A DNA stretch of 64,000 nt, from the NCBI GenBank assembly GCA_045106475.1, contig JBGCEO010000010.1, positions 1-64,000 of the forward strand, given 5' to 3'. Origin of the DNA: Granulosicoccus sp045106475 (lineage in GTDB: Bacteria; Pseudomonadota; Gammaproteobacteria; Granulosicoccales; Granulosicoccaceae). Made by a program: the position numbers and the translations under genes. Under the pieces are notes generated by a model. That model did not search any database and was not told the DNA's origin. It was given only the letters and a program-made list of their open reading frames with translations. Positions 24,416 through 33,335 of the stretch are shown here, one piece after another; positions within the stretch are counted from its first letter, which is position 1; each line of letters begins with the position of its first letter.

Positions 24416-25980
24416 TGGCTGGTTCGGTGAAGCAGGCAAATCTTATGCGATCTGGGACGATCGTCGGCTTAATGACACTGCTCTCGCGCATTCTGGGCTT
24501 TGTGCGCGATCAGGTTCTGGCCATCGTGTTCGGGGCAGGCGCAACCACCGATGTCTTTCTGGTTGCTTTCAAGATTCCAAACTTTTTGCGCAGATTGTTC
24601 GCCGAAGGCGCTTTTGCACAAGCATTTGTACCGGTTTTCACCGAATACAAAGAAACCCGAAGTAGAGAAGCAATGCTGGACCTGGCTGCTCATGTTTCAG
24701 GCACGCTGGCTATCGTTCTGCTGATTGTCAGCACGCTCGGCGTTATGTTGAGCCCCTTATTAATCATGTTATTTGCACCGGGCTTTCTCGATGAGCCAGA
24801 TCGCTTCGAGCTTGCCACCCACATGCTCAGAATAACTTTCCCCTATCTGTTTTTCGTTAGCCTGCTGGCCTATGCGGGCAGCCTGTTCAACACTTTCGGT
24901 AAGTTTGCCATTCCCTCTTTCACTCCTGTTCTTCTCAACATTTGCATGATAGGCGCAGCACTTCTGCTTAGTCCGCACTTCGATACTCCTATCATCGCCC
25001 TGGCCTGGGGTGTGTTTGCCGCTGGCGTTTTACAGCTGGGCTTGCAGCTACCATTCTTATGGAAGATGGGATTGTTGCCGCGCCCTCGCTGGAACTGGCA
25101 ACACTCCGGAGTGAGAAGAATTCTAAAACTCATGGCCCCCGCGGTGCTGGGCTCATCGGTTGCTCAGATAAACCTACTGCTGGATACGATTATTGCCTCA
25201 TTTCTGGCCGTTGGGAGTCTCAGCTGGCTCTACTATAGCGATCGCCTGATGGAGTTTCCTTTGGGCTTGCTGGGTGTCACATTGGGGACGGTCATTCTCC
25301 CACGCCTCTCCAGAGACTATTCGACACAAAGCCCGGACAATTTTCAGCGCACCCTGGACTGGGCGATTCGGCTCATCATCCTGCTCGGACTGCCAGCTGC
25401 CATTGGCCTGATGCTGCTATCAGAGCCCATGTTAATGACTCTATTTGGCTATGGAGAATTTACGCCCCGAGACGCACAGATGGCCAGCTATAGCCTTGTT
25501 GCATATGGCATTGGGCTACCCGCATTCTTACTGATCAAGATATTCGCGCCAGCCTTTTTCGCTCGACAGAACACGAAGACACCGGTTCGCATTGGCATTA
25601 TCGCGCTGGTCTCCAATATGGTCTACAACCTGTTATTCGTTCTACCTATGATCTGGTTAGATTTTATCGCGCCGCATACCGGGCTCGCCATTGCAAGCTC
25701 TCTAGCCGCTTGGCAGCAGGCAATCATGTTGTATCGACAGCTTGCAATTGATGATATCTACCGAATATCACCGGCTGTCACCCACTTTGCACTGCGGGCA
25801 GTACCCGCGCTCATGGCGCTTAGCCTGGTGCTGGTGTATTGGGCTGATACTAACTGGATATTGAGAGATGCATGGGGGCGTTTAAGCCTACTACTGGGTA
25901 TAATCTTAGCCGGCGCTACTTGCTACGCCATCGGATTATTGCTGACGGGCATTCGGCCCAAACATCTGGCCAGCCCATGA
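24415..25980 (+). CDS. murJ: Lipid II flippase MurJ
   Basis: 521 residues with about 14 membrane segments, MOP superfamily. Flips lipid II across the inner membrane for peptidoglycan synthesis. The N-terminus has the family signature SRILGFVRDQVLAIVFGAG, then FKIPNFLRRLFAEGAFAQAFVPVF, including the conserved arginines of the central cavity. ATG 24415 has AGGA about eight bases upstream. The stop overlaps the ribF start (ATGA). Confidence 0.97.
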   Translation: MAGSVKQANLMRSGTIVGLMTLLSRILGFVRDQVLAIVFGAGATTDVFLVAFKIPNFLRRLFAEGAFAQAFVPVFTEYKETRSREAMLDLAAHVSGTLAIVLLIVSTLGVMLSPLLIMLFAPGFLDEPDRFELATHMLRITFPYLFFVSLLAYAGSLFNTFGKFAIPSFTPVLLNICMIGAALLLSPHFDTPIIALAWGVFAAGVLQLGLQLPFLWKMGLLPRPRWNWQHSGVRRILKLMAPAVLGSSVAQINLLLDTIIASFLAVGSLSWLYYSDRLMEFPLGLLGVTLGTVILPRLSRDYSTQSPDNFQRTLDWAIRLIILLGLPAAIGLMLLSEPMLMTLFGYGEFTPRDAQMASYSLVAYGIGLPAFLLIKIFAPAFFARQNTKTPVRIGIIALVSNMVYNLLFVLPMIWLDFIAPHTGLAIASSLAAWQQAIMLYRQLAIDDIYRISPAVTHFALRAVPALMALSLVLVYWADTNWILRDAWGRLSLLLGIILAGATCYAIGLLLTGIRPKHLASP

Positions 25981-26912
25981 CTTTTCAATTGATTCGCGGC
26001 TTGAGCCGATGGCCCGACATAACAGACACTGTTGTCACGATTGGCAATTTTGACGGCGCACACCTGGGCCATCAGGCCATGTTTGAAGCAACGATCGCAG
26101 CAGCCCGACAGCACCAGCTGCCTGCAACTGTCATTAGCTTTGATCCCTTGCCACACGAGTACTTTTCTCCCGAAAAGTCACCGCCAAGGCTGCAAGGACT
26201 GCGAGATCGAGTAAGAAGCATTGCCAAGGCCGGCATTGATCGACTGTTATTGTTGAGCTTCGACAAAGAGCTTGCCGCACAACACGCTGATGAGTTTATT
26301 GCTGAGGTGCTTGTAGACAAGCTTCGTGCAAGGCATATGGTTATTGGTGATGATTTTCGCTTTGGCCACAAGCGTCTGGGTACCATCGAAAGCTTGTATA
26401 GCGCCGCTGAGACATTTGGCTACAGTGTTCAGCAAAGTCCTACCCGTTCACATGCCGGCTCGAGAATATCGAGCACGCGGATACGCGAACATTTGACCCA
26501 AGGGCGGCTTGAAGAGGCAAGCTCCCTGCTAGGGAGGCCTTATCGCATAAGCGGACGTGTGATTCATGGCGAGAAATTGGGCAGACAACTAGGGTTTCCC
26601 ACAGCCAATGTAGGATTGAGTACTCATCGCCCACCGCTGCGAGGAGTGTTCGCCGTAACCGCCCTGAACGAAGAGTCAGGCGAACGTTTTAATGCGGTAG
26701 CTAACCTCGGCGAACGACCAACACTGGGTGGCCGCAAGCTACTACTGGAAGTACATGCCCTGGATACATCCGTGCAGTGGTACGGTCAGCATCTTGCTGT
26801 TGATTTCGTATCCAGATTGCGAGAAGAGCAACGATTTAACACCATAGATGAGTTAAAAACGCAGATTGCACGAGATGCAGATGCTGCAAGGGAACTGTTG
26901 GTGCATAGATGA
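25977..26912 (+). CDS. ribF: Bifunctional riboflavin kinase/FAD synthetase
   Basis: 311 residues converting riboflavin to FMN and then FAD. The N-terminal nucleotidyltransferase half has VVTIGNFDGAHLGHQAM and VIGDDFRFGHKRLG, then SSTRIREHL. The C-terminal kinase half has GRVIHGEKLGRQLGFPTAN and NLGERPTLGG. ATG 25977 overlaps the murJ stop by four bases. ribF-ileS-lspA-ispH is the classic order. Confidence 0.97.
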   Translation: MTFQLIRGLSRWPDITDTVVTIGNFDGAHLGHQAMFEATIAAARQHQLPATVISFDPLPHEYFSPEKSPPRLQGLRDRVRSIAKAGIDRLLLLSFDKELAAQHADEFIAEVLVDKLRARHMVIGDDFRFGHKRLGTIESLYSAAETFGYSVQQSPTRSHAGSRISSTRIREHLTQGRLEEASSLLGRPYRISGRVIHGEKLGRQLGFPTANVGLSTHRPPLRGVFAVTALNEESGERFNAVANLGERPTLGGRKLLLEVHALDTSVQWYGQHLAVDFVSRLREEQRFNTIDELKTQIARDADAARELLVHR

Positions 26913-26984
26913 CATACACTAACCAATGTTCATAGAGCGCAGACAGCCATTGCATGCGCCCTCAATTCTGACGAAGCAAGACAC

Positions 26985-29819
26985 GTGACCGATTACAAAA
27001 AAACGCTGAATCTACCCAAAACCGATTTCCCGATGCGGGGAAATCTGGCCAAACGCGAGCCAGAAATGCTGGCACGCTGGAATGAAGATTCTCTATATCA
27101 GCACATTAGAGAACAATGTGCCGGACGCCCCAAATTCATCCTGCACGACGGTCCTCCCTATGCAAACGGGGATATTCACATTGGGCATGTAGTGAACAAA
27201 GTGATAAAAGACATGATCGTCAAGTCCAAGCAGCTCGCGGGATTTGACTCACCCTATGTGCCTGGCTGGGATTGCCATGGGCTACCCATCGAGAACAAAG
27301 TCGAAGGGCTCATCGGCAAACCGGGTGACAAGGTTACCGAATCTGAATTTCGTGCTCGCTGCCGCGAATACGCCACCGAGCAAATTGCCAACCAGAGCGC
27401 GGAGTTTCAGCGCCTGGGTATTCTCGGTAACTGGCAGGCCCCTTACCTGACGATGAATTTCAGCAATGAGGCCAATATCGTACGAACGCTTGGCAAGATC
27501 ATCGAAGCCGGGCATGTTTACAAAGGCACCAAACCGGTTTACTGGAGCTGGGGTGCTCATTCGGCCATGGCAGAGGCTGAGATCGAATACGAGGATAAAA
27601 CCTCCACTGCAATTGATGTTCGCTTTGAACCTCGAAACAAAGCAGCAATGCTCGCGATTTTCAATACAGAAGACGACGGCAGTGAAGTCAACATTGTTAT
27701 CTGGACTACCACGCCGTGGACTATTCCCGGCAACCTGGCAGTTACATTGCACCCAGAGCTTCAATACGCTTTGGTTGCAGTAAATGGAGAAAGAATGATC
27801 ATCGCCGACGCGATGGTTGATGATGTCATGGCACGTTATGAATTCAGCGAATACGCTGTTGTGGCGACAGCCAGTGGCGAGGCACTTGCCGGTCAACAGC
27901 TCAAGCACCCGCTCTATGATCGTGATTCACTTTTAATCCTGGGCGATTATGTAACGACGGATGCTGGAACGGGCGCAGTACACACCGCTCCCGATCATGG
28001 CGTTGACGATTTCTATGCTGCTAAAAAGCATGGTCTGGGACTTCTCGATTCAGTTAATGATCACGGCGTCTTTCGGGATCATGTCGAATTGTTCGGCGGC
28101 GAGCATGTCATGAAAGTAGATGCTCACCTGATAGAAGAGCTGCAGAGTCGAGGCCGCTTGGTCAAACACGCAAAGTATCAACACAGCTATCCTTTTTGCT
28201 GGCGAACCAAGACACCGATAATTTTTAGGGCAACGCCACAATGGTTTGTGGGTATGGACACCGAAGCGCTTCGTAAGGACACCCTGGCGGAAATTGATAA
28301 AGTCCAGTGGATTCCAGATTGGGGACAGTCGCGTATTCACGGGATGATTGCCGGACGTCCCGACTGGTGCATATCGCGTCAGCGTTATTGGGGCGTACCG
28401 ATCACCTTGTTCCTGAACAAAGAAACAGGTGAATTACATCCTGACACCGCAGAGCTGATAGAAAAAGCTGCACAAAAGATCGAGCAAGGCGGCATCCAGG
28501 CCTGGTTTGATCTTGACCCTGAAGAGTTGCTGGGCGATGCAGCCAACGACTACGACAAAGTTAACGATGTATTGGATGTGTGGTTTGATTCAGGCACATC
28601 CTGGATGCATGTGCTGCAGCAGGACGACCAACTGGAATATCCAGCTGATATCTACCTGGAGGGATCCGATCAGCATCGTGGCTGGTTTCATTCGTCAATA
28701 CTGACAAGCGTTGCCATCAATCGTCATGCACCTTACAAGCAAGTGCTTACGCATGGTTTTACGGTGGATCAAAAAGGACGCAAGATGTCCAAGTCCCTGG
28801 GCAATATTATTGCCCCGCAAAAACTTCTGAAAACACTGGGTGCGGATATCATTCGATTGTGGGTGTGCTCAGCGGACTACCGCGGCGAGATGACAGTATC
28901 CAACGAAATACTTGATCGTATGGCTGATGCTTATCGTCGAATCAGAAATACAGCGCGGTATTTGTTAAGTGCCATCGATGATTTTGACCCGGATACAGAT
29001 ACAGTCGCTCCCGAGAACATGCTGGCTATTGATCGCTGGGCAGTAGACTGCGCATTACGCACTCAGGCCAGCGTGCATGAGGCCTATGAAGCCTATCAAT
29101 TCCACACGGTCTATCAAACGATACATCATTTCTGCTCGGTCGATATGTCCAGCTTCTATCTGGATATTATCAAGGATCGTCAGTACACCATGCCGGTTAA
29201 TAGTCTGGGACGCAGATCTGCCCAGAGCGCCATGTACATGATTACTGATGCACTGACTCGATGGATATCGCCTGTGCTTAGCTTTACCAGCGATGAAATC
29301 TGGCAACATCTTCGCCAACAGTCGGAAACCGATAAGAACCAACGGGCACCCACTGTATTTACGCAAACGTATCTGGATACGCTATATCCCCTGGGTGAAG
29401 ATACAGCCGTTAACCAGGAGCAGTGGCAAACCTTGATACAGGTCCGAGATGCAGTATCAAAGTCCTTAGAAAACCTGCGCACTGCCGGTGACATTGGTGG
29501 AGCACTTGAGGCATCGGTTACTGTCTATGCATCGGATTCAATTGCAGAGGCACTGGCCACAGTGGGCGACGAATTACGATTCATTTTTATCACGTCCACA
29601 GCCGAGGTTAAAGCTTTGCAAGACAAACCAGCTGAGCTGGAAACGCTTTCGAGCAATGGCCATGACTACGCCATTACAACAGTCAAGGCCAATGGTGAAA
29701 AATGCGTGCGTTGCTGGCACATTCGCGAAGATGTGGGCAGCGATAAAGATCACCCGGAAGTCTGTGGTCGTTGCATCAGCAATGTGCATGGCTCCGGCGA
29801 ACACAGAGCGATCGCCTAA
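26985..29819 (+). CDS. ileS: Isoleucyl-tRNA synthetase
   Basis: 944 residues, class I synthetase. HIGH motif within PYANGDIHIGHVVNK, KMSKS motif within GRKMSKSLGN, an editing (CP1) domain with the TTTPWTIPGN threonine-rich stretch, and a C-terminal zinc finger with CVRCWHIRE and VCGRC. This is the bacterial-type, zinc-finger form typical of gammaproteobacteria. The start is GTG at 26985 with a weak Shine-Dalgarno. Three bases separate it from lspA. Confidence 0.98.
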   Translation: MTDYKKTLNLPKTDFPMRGNLAKREPEMLARWNEDSLYQHIREQCAGRPKFILHDGPPYANGDIHIGHVVNKVIKDMIVKSKQLAGFDSPYVPGWDCHGLPIENKVEGLIGKPGDKVTESEFRARCREYATEQIANQSAEFQRLGILGNWQAPYLTMNFSNEANIVRTLGKIIEAGHVYKGTKPVYWSWGAHSAMAEAEIEYEDKTSTAIDVRFEPRNKAAMLAIFNTEDDGSEVNIVIWTTTPWTIPGNLAVTLHPELQYALVAVNGERMIIADAMVDDVMARYEFSEYAVVATASGEALAGQQLKHPLYDRDSLLILGDYVTTDAGTGAVHTAPDHGVDDFYAAKKHGLGLLDSVNDHGVFRDHVELFGGEHVMKVDAHLIEELQSRGRLVKHAKYQHSYPFCWRTKTPIIFRATPQWFVGMDTEALRKDTLAEIDKVQWIPDWGQSRIHGMIAGRPDWCISRQRYWGVPITLFLNKETGELHPDTAELIEKAAQKIEQGGIQAWFDLDPEELLGDAANDYDKVNDVLDVWFDSGTSWMHVLQQDDQLEYPADIYLEGSDQHRGWFHSSILTSVAINRHAPYKQVLTHGFTVDQKGRKMSKSLGNIIAPQKLLKTLGADIIRLWVCSADYRGEMTVSNEILDRMADAYRRIRNTARYLLSAIDDFDPDTDTVAPENMLAIDRWAVDCALRTQASVHEAYEAYQFHTVYQTIHHFCSVDMSSFYLDIIKDRQYTMPVNSLGRRSAQSAMYMITDALTRWISPVLSFTSDEIWQHLRQQSETDKNQRAPTVFTQTYLDTLYPLGEDTAVNQEQWQTLIQVRDAVSKSLENLRTAGDIGGALEASVTVYASDSIAEALATVGDELRFIFITSTAEVKALQDKPAELETLSSNGHDYAITTVKANGEKCVRCWHIREDVGSDKDHPEVCGRCISNVHGSGEHRAIA

Positions 29820-29822
29820 ACA

Positions 29823-30308
29823 ATGCCCCACTTTCTGCGCTACGCCATTGTTATCGTCATCGTTGTATCTGACCAGATCACCAAAATCTGGGCGGATCGC
29901 TCACTGGATATGTATGAGCAGGTTCCGATTACCGGCTTTTTCAACATAACCAAGGCTTACAACTATGGAGCAGCGTTCAGCTTTCTTGACAACGAGGGTG
30001 GTTGGCAGCGATGGTTCTTTACTGCCATTAGCTTGATCGTCAGTATTGTACTGACTGTCTGGCTTTACCGAATGACGAAGGCCGAACGGTGGCTAAGCCT
30101 GTCCATTGCGCTGATCCTCGGCGGCGCGGTAGGCAACCTGATTGATCGAATGTGGTACGGCTATGTGGTGGATTTTATCCAGGTCTACTGGAATACAAGC
30201 TACTTCCCATCTTTCAACATTGCTGATGCCGCGATTTCCTGTGGCACAGCGCTTCTACTCGTTCTGACCATATTCGAGAAAAAAGAGGAGAGTACGGCAG
30301 AAAGCTGA
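29823..30308 (+). CDS. lspA: Lipoprotein signal peptidase
   Basis: 161 residues with four membrane segments. Cleaves prolipoproteins, so it would act on the lipoproteins encoded here. The aspartyl-protease dyad is in GNLIDRMWYGYVVDFI and FNIADAAIS. The N-terminal VVSDQITKIWA also fits. Starts three bases after ileS. Confidence 0.97.
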   Translation: MPHFLRYAIVIVIVVSDQITKIWADRSLDMYEQVPITGFFNITKAYNYGAAFSFLDNEGGWQRWFFTAISLIVSIVLTVWLYRMTKAERWLSLSIALILGGAVGNLIDRMWYGYVVDFIQVYWNTSYFPSFNIADAAISCGTALLLVLTIFEKKEESTAES

Positions 30309-30408
30309 TTTCCACCTTGCTCATCACAAACCAATAAATGCATCTGGCTGCGTATCGCGCCATCAACCTAACGCCAAGCTACTACGAAAGCAAAGGTCCT
30401 AAACTATC

Positions 30409-31365
30409 ATGCAAATTCTGTTAGCCAACCCACGCGGCTTTTGTGCCGGTGTAGATAGAGCCATTGAAATCGTCGAACGTGCCATCGAGATACACGGTGC
30501 ACCCATCTATGTTCGTCATGAAGTTGTTCACAACAAATATGTTGTTGACGGCCTGCGCGAAAAGGGAGCCGTGTTTGTAGATGAACTAGACGAAGTTCCC
30601 GACGACTCCACGGTCATATTCAGCGCGCACGGTGTGTCCTATGCTGTCGAGAATGCTGCTAATGATCGAGGTCTGCAGGTATTCGATGCAACCTGCCCAC
30701 TGGTAACCAAGGTTCATATGGAAGTTGTGAAATACGCCAGACAAGGAAAGGAGGTCATACTCATTGGCCATGCGGGCCACCCTGAGGTTGAAGGCACCAT
30801 GGGGCGTTACGACACCAGTAACGGTGGTCGTATTATTCTGGTTGAGTCACCTGCCGATGTGGATACTCTCGAAGTAGACAACCCCGAAGAACTGGCGTTT
30901 GTATCTCAGACCACTTTATCGGTAGACGACACGCAGGCAATCATAGATGCATTACGCCTGCGCTTTCCGGCTATAGCTGCGCCCAACCGCGATGACATTT
31001 GCTATGCCACTCAAAATCGGCAGGATGCTGTTAAGAAGCTGTGCGAAGAGGTGGATTTACTGTTGGTAGTGGGTGCCAGCAATAGCTCAAACTCCAATCG
31101 ACTTGCCGAGCTGGGCGAGCGTGCAGGCGTAGATTCGCGACTGATTACACGGGCGATCGACATACAGCCAGACTGGTTGAAAGGCAAGCAGAAAGTAGGC
31201 GTTACTGCTGGTGCATCAGCTCCCGAAATTCTGGTCAATGAAGTCATCGAGCGATTGCGAAGCGAAGGCGGAGAGACCGCGATAGAATCTGAAGGTATTG
31301 AAGAGACCATTACCTTCTCCATTCCAAAAGCTTTGCGCAGGATGGATGTCAACACACCTGGCTGA
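30409..31365 (+). CDS. ispH: 4-hydroxy-3-methylbut-2-enyl diphosphate reductase
   Basis: 318 residues. Last enzyme of the MEP isoprenoid pathway, a 4Fe-4S protein. Cluster cysteines lie in NPRGFCAGVDRAI, DATCPLVTKVH and DDICYATQNRQ. Catalytic-site motifs include VRHEVVHNKYVV, SAHGVS and IGHAGHPEVEGTMGR. The 100-base gap after lspA could hold a promoter, but I see no clear one. Supplies precursors used by IspB. Confidence 0.97.
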   Translation: MQILLANPRGFCAGVDRAIEIVERAIEIHGAPIYVRHEVVHNKYVVDGLREKGAVFVDELDEVPDDSTVIFSAHGVSYAVENAANDRGLQVFDATCPLVTKVHMEVVKYARQGKEVILIGHAGHPEVEGTMGRYDTSNGGRIILVESPADVDTLEVDNPEELAFVSQTTLSVDDTQAIIDALRLRFPAIAAPNRDDICYATQNRQDAVKKLCEEVDLLLVVGASNSSNSNRLAELGERAGVDSRLITRAIDIQPDWLKGKQKVGVTAGASAPEILVNEVIERLRSEGGETAIESEGIEETITFSIPKALRRMDVNTPG

Positions 31366-31415
31366 ACCACAATCCGGGTGAACGTTCGTAGTGCAAACCA
31401 AAAAAGAGCAATGTC

Positions 31416-31838
31416 ATGAGTACAGACAGACAAGCAGGCGGATGCCAGTGCGGATCGGTTCGATACTCAACGTCACGTCAAGTGGTGCGTGCTATGGCCT
31501 GTCATTGCACGACCTGCAAACTACGAACAGGCTCAGCCTATGGCGTGGGAGTCTATTTTCAAGATGAAGATGTCAGCATAACCCAAGGCCAACTGAACAC
31601 CTTCGAATTTCGATCCAATACGTCTGGCCGCTGGCTTAGAAACGAATTTTGTCCCAAGTGTGGCACCACCGTAACATGGACAACTGAGATGCGTCCGGGA
31701 CTTAGAGGTATTGCGGGTGGAAGCTATGACGATCCCGATTGGTATCGTATTGAGGCACACATCTGGGCACATTCGGCCCGGTCAGATATGTGCTACCCCG
31801 AAGACATGGCGGTTTATCCGCAAGCCCTGAAGCAATAG
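31416..31838 (+). CDS. GFA/CENP-V family zinc-binding protein
   Basis: 140 residues with the beta-sandwich of the glutathione-dependent formaldehyde-activating (GFA) family. Zinc-ligand patterns are GGCQCGSVRY, CHCTTCKLRTGS and FCPKCGTTV. Most family members have no demonstrated substrate, and the formaldehyde label is not evidence of formaldehyde chemistry. It sits 50 bases after ispH with its own TCATG start region; no strong promoter is seen. Confidence 0.85.
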   Translation: MSTDRQAGGCQCGSVRYSTSRQVVRAMACHCTTCKLRTGSAYGVGVYFQDEDVSITQGQLNTFEFRSNTSGRWLRNEFCPKCGTTVTWTTEMRPGLRGIAGGSYDDPDWYRIEAHIWAHSARSDMCYPEDMAVYPQALKQ

Positions 31839-31914
31839 GTATCAAATAGCGTTGAACGCAACTGAGTTCTTTAGCGTTTTGTGCTACCGCTAAGAGAAAA
31901 CCGACGACACGCCA

Positions 31915-33195
31915 TTAGCTGGCTTTAAGGAGCGCCTGCACCGTGATTAAACGGCTGGTTGCTGCTTTCACTATCTCACCTGGAGATGTCAAATCAATAC
32001 CAGATTGTTGCAACCGTCTAGCTAACAGTAAATTATCCGCACTTGGGATGGAGCTATGCTCAGAATCCGGCATTTCTGATTGAATGATCAACAGGGCTGC
32101 AGTAACCAGGTCTGTGTACGTGATCTCACCATTGTGATTTCGGTACCAATCGCGTGCCGTATTGCAGGCTGATACAAACTCTTCAGGGAAATCCCAAGCA
32201 CACATCAGCCACCCACTGACTATGACACGCAAGTTCTCTATAACCGCTGCCAGCTCCTGCTCATCGCTAAAGCGCTCTGCATGCTTATTGGCATAGGTGA
32301 GTATCAACAATTCGCCAACGTCGGCTGTGAGTGCCACCAACATAGCCACTTCCGGTTTCAGATGAGGCAATTCCTTAGCAAGCACTTGCACGATTGCTGA
32401 TGAGAGTGCCGTGCGCTGAATATATCGAAGTAAACGCTTTTCGATAATGACACTCGATGGCACAAGAGTATTAGCTTGCAATAGGCTGGCAATATTTCGT
32501 TGTGTTTCTTCTACGCCTAACCGGGTGATGGCACCTCTTATACTGGAGGTAGATTCGCTCGCGCTTGCATCGATCTTGTTTGCCGCATTAACGATATGTG
32601 CTGACAGACCAGGATCACACTGAATAACCTCAGCCAATTCTGGAATACCGGCAACTCCGTTGTATGAAGCAAGAATTTTTGCGGCTGTATCTGAAGAACT
32701 AGCCAGCATCGCACTGTTGCTCTCCATTGCTTCGATGATATCGTCAAAGACCAGATTATCGAGTTCGCCAACCTGAATATCCATCACCTTGATGGCATTC
32801 TTCTGCTGTTCTCTGAGCAGAATATCCAGCTGCTCTCTTCCAAATTTGACTATCTTGGCAACTGTACTGGTTCGAGCACTCTGATACGCCCCTTTATCCA
32901 GAAATAGCGGCTGTAAGGCTTCGCTAGTACGTGCATTGATAACGCCGACTTCTTCTTTACCTGAATACAGTGTCAGTGATCCCTCGATCAAAAACATCAT
33001 CCAACGGTGAGAATTTTCCGGTTTGATTTGATCGTTGCGTTGCACATGTACAACAGATGCCGTCTTGCAGATGGCCACACGATTGATCGAATTCAATTCG
33101 TTGACAGGAGATACGGCACCCGCCGCAGCCAGTACCAGAGTACCGTTCTCATCAGCATTAGAAGCTGCTGGAGTAGAATCGCTCTTGAAAACCAT
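31915..33195 (-). CDS. Regulatory protein with N-terminal cNMP-binding-like and C-terminal HDOD domains
   Basis: 426 residues, cytoplasmic. Residues about 35-130 resemble a cyclic-nucleotide-binding or cupin-like barrel (HRWMMFLIEGSLTLYSGKEEVGVI). Residues about 175-380 are an HDOD domain (IPELAEVIQCDPGLSAHIVNAAN, SSIRGAITRLGVEETQRNI), a catalytically inactive HD relative found in signalling proteins. This pairing is known in proteobacteria, with targets mostly unclear. ATG 33195 follows AGG by about four bases. It stands alone between two co-directional genes. Confidence 0.75.
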   Translation of the reverse strand: MVFKSDSTPAASNADENGTLVLAAAGAVSPVNELNSINRVAICKTASVVHVQRNDQIKPENSHRWMMFLIEGSLTLYSGKEEVGVINARTSEALQPLFLDKGAYQSARTSTVAKIVKFGREQLDILLREQQKNAIKVMDIQVGELDNLVFDDIIEAMESNSAMLASSSDTAAKILASYNGVAGIPELAEVIQCDPGLSAHIVNAANKIDASASESTSSIRGAITRLGVEETQRNIASLLQANTLVPSSVIIEKRLLRYIQRTALSSAIVQVLAKELPHLKPEVAMLVALTADVGELLILTYANKHAERFSDEQELAAVIENLRVIVSGWLMCAWDFPEEFVSACNTARDWYRNHNGEITYTDLVTAALLIIQSEMPDSEHSSIPSADNLLLARRLQQSGIDLTSPGEIVKAATSRLITVQALLKAS

Positions 33196-33287
33196 ATGAC
33201 CTGTATCTTCCGGTTAACCGCTCAAAGGGTGTTAGATGAAACGGTATGACTGCTGTTTAATGTGGCGGCCATCACATGAAAAAGTTA

Positions 33288-33311
33288 AGTAAAGCCTTCC
33301 CTGGCTTTACT
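33288..33311 (-). terminator. Terminator of the Big-1 lipoprotein operon
   Basis: AGTAAAGCC (33288-33296) pairs perfectly with GGCTTTACT (33303-33311). On the minus strand a broken T-tract (TTAACTTTTT) follows the stem. It lies 24 bases after the Big-1 gene stop. Confidence 0.65.
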
Positions 33312-33335
33312 ATCGTGCGTTTAGTTCTTTGAAAA

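Noticed and set aside
26913..26984. T-box or other tRNA-sensing leader before ileS
   Set aside because: The gap is 72 bases with no conserved T-box elements, and such leaders are not expected in this group.
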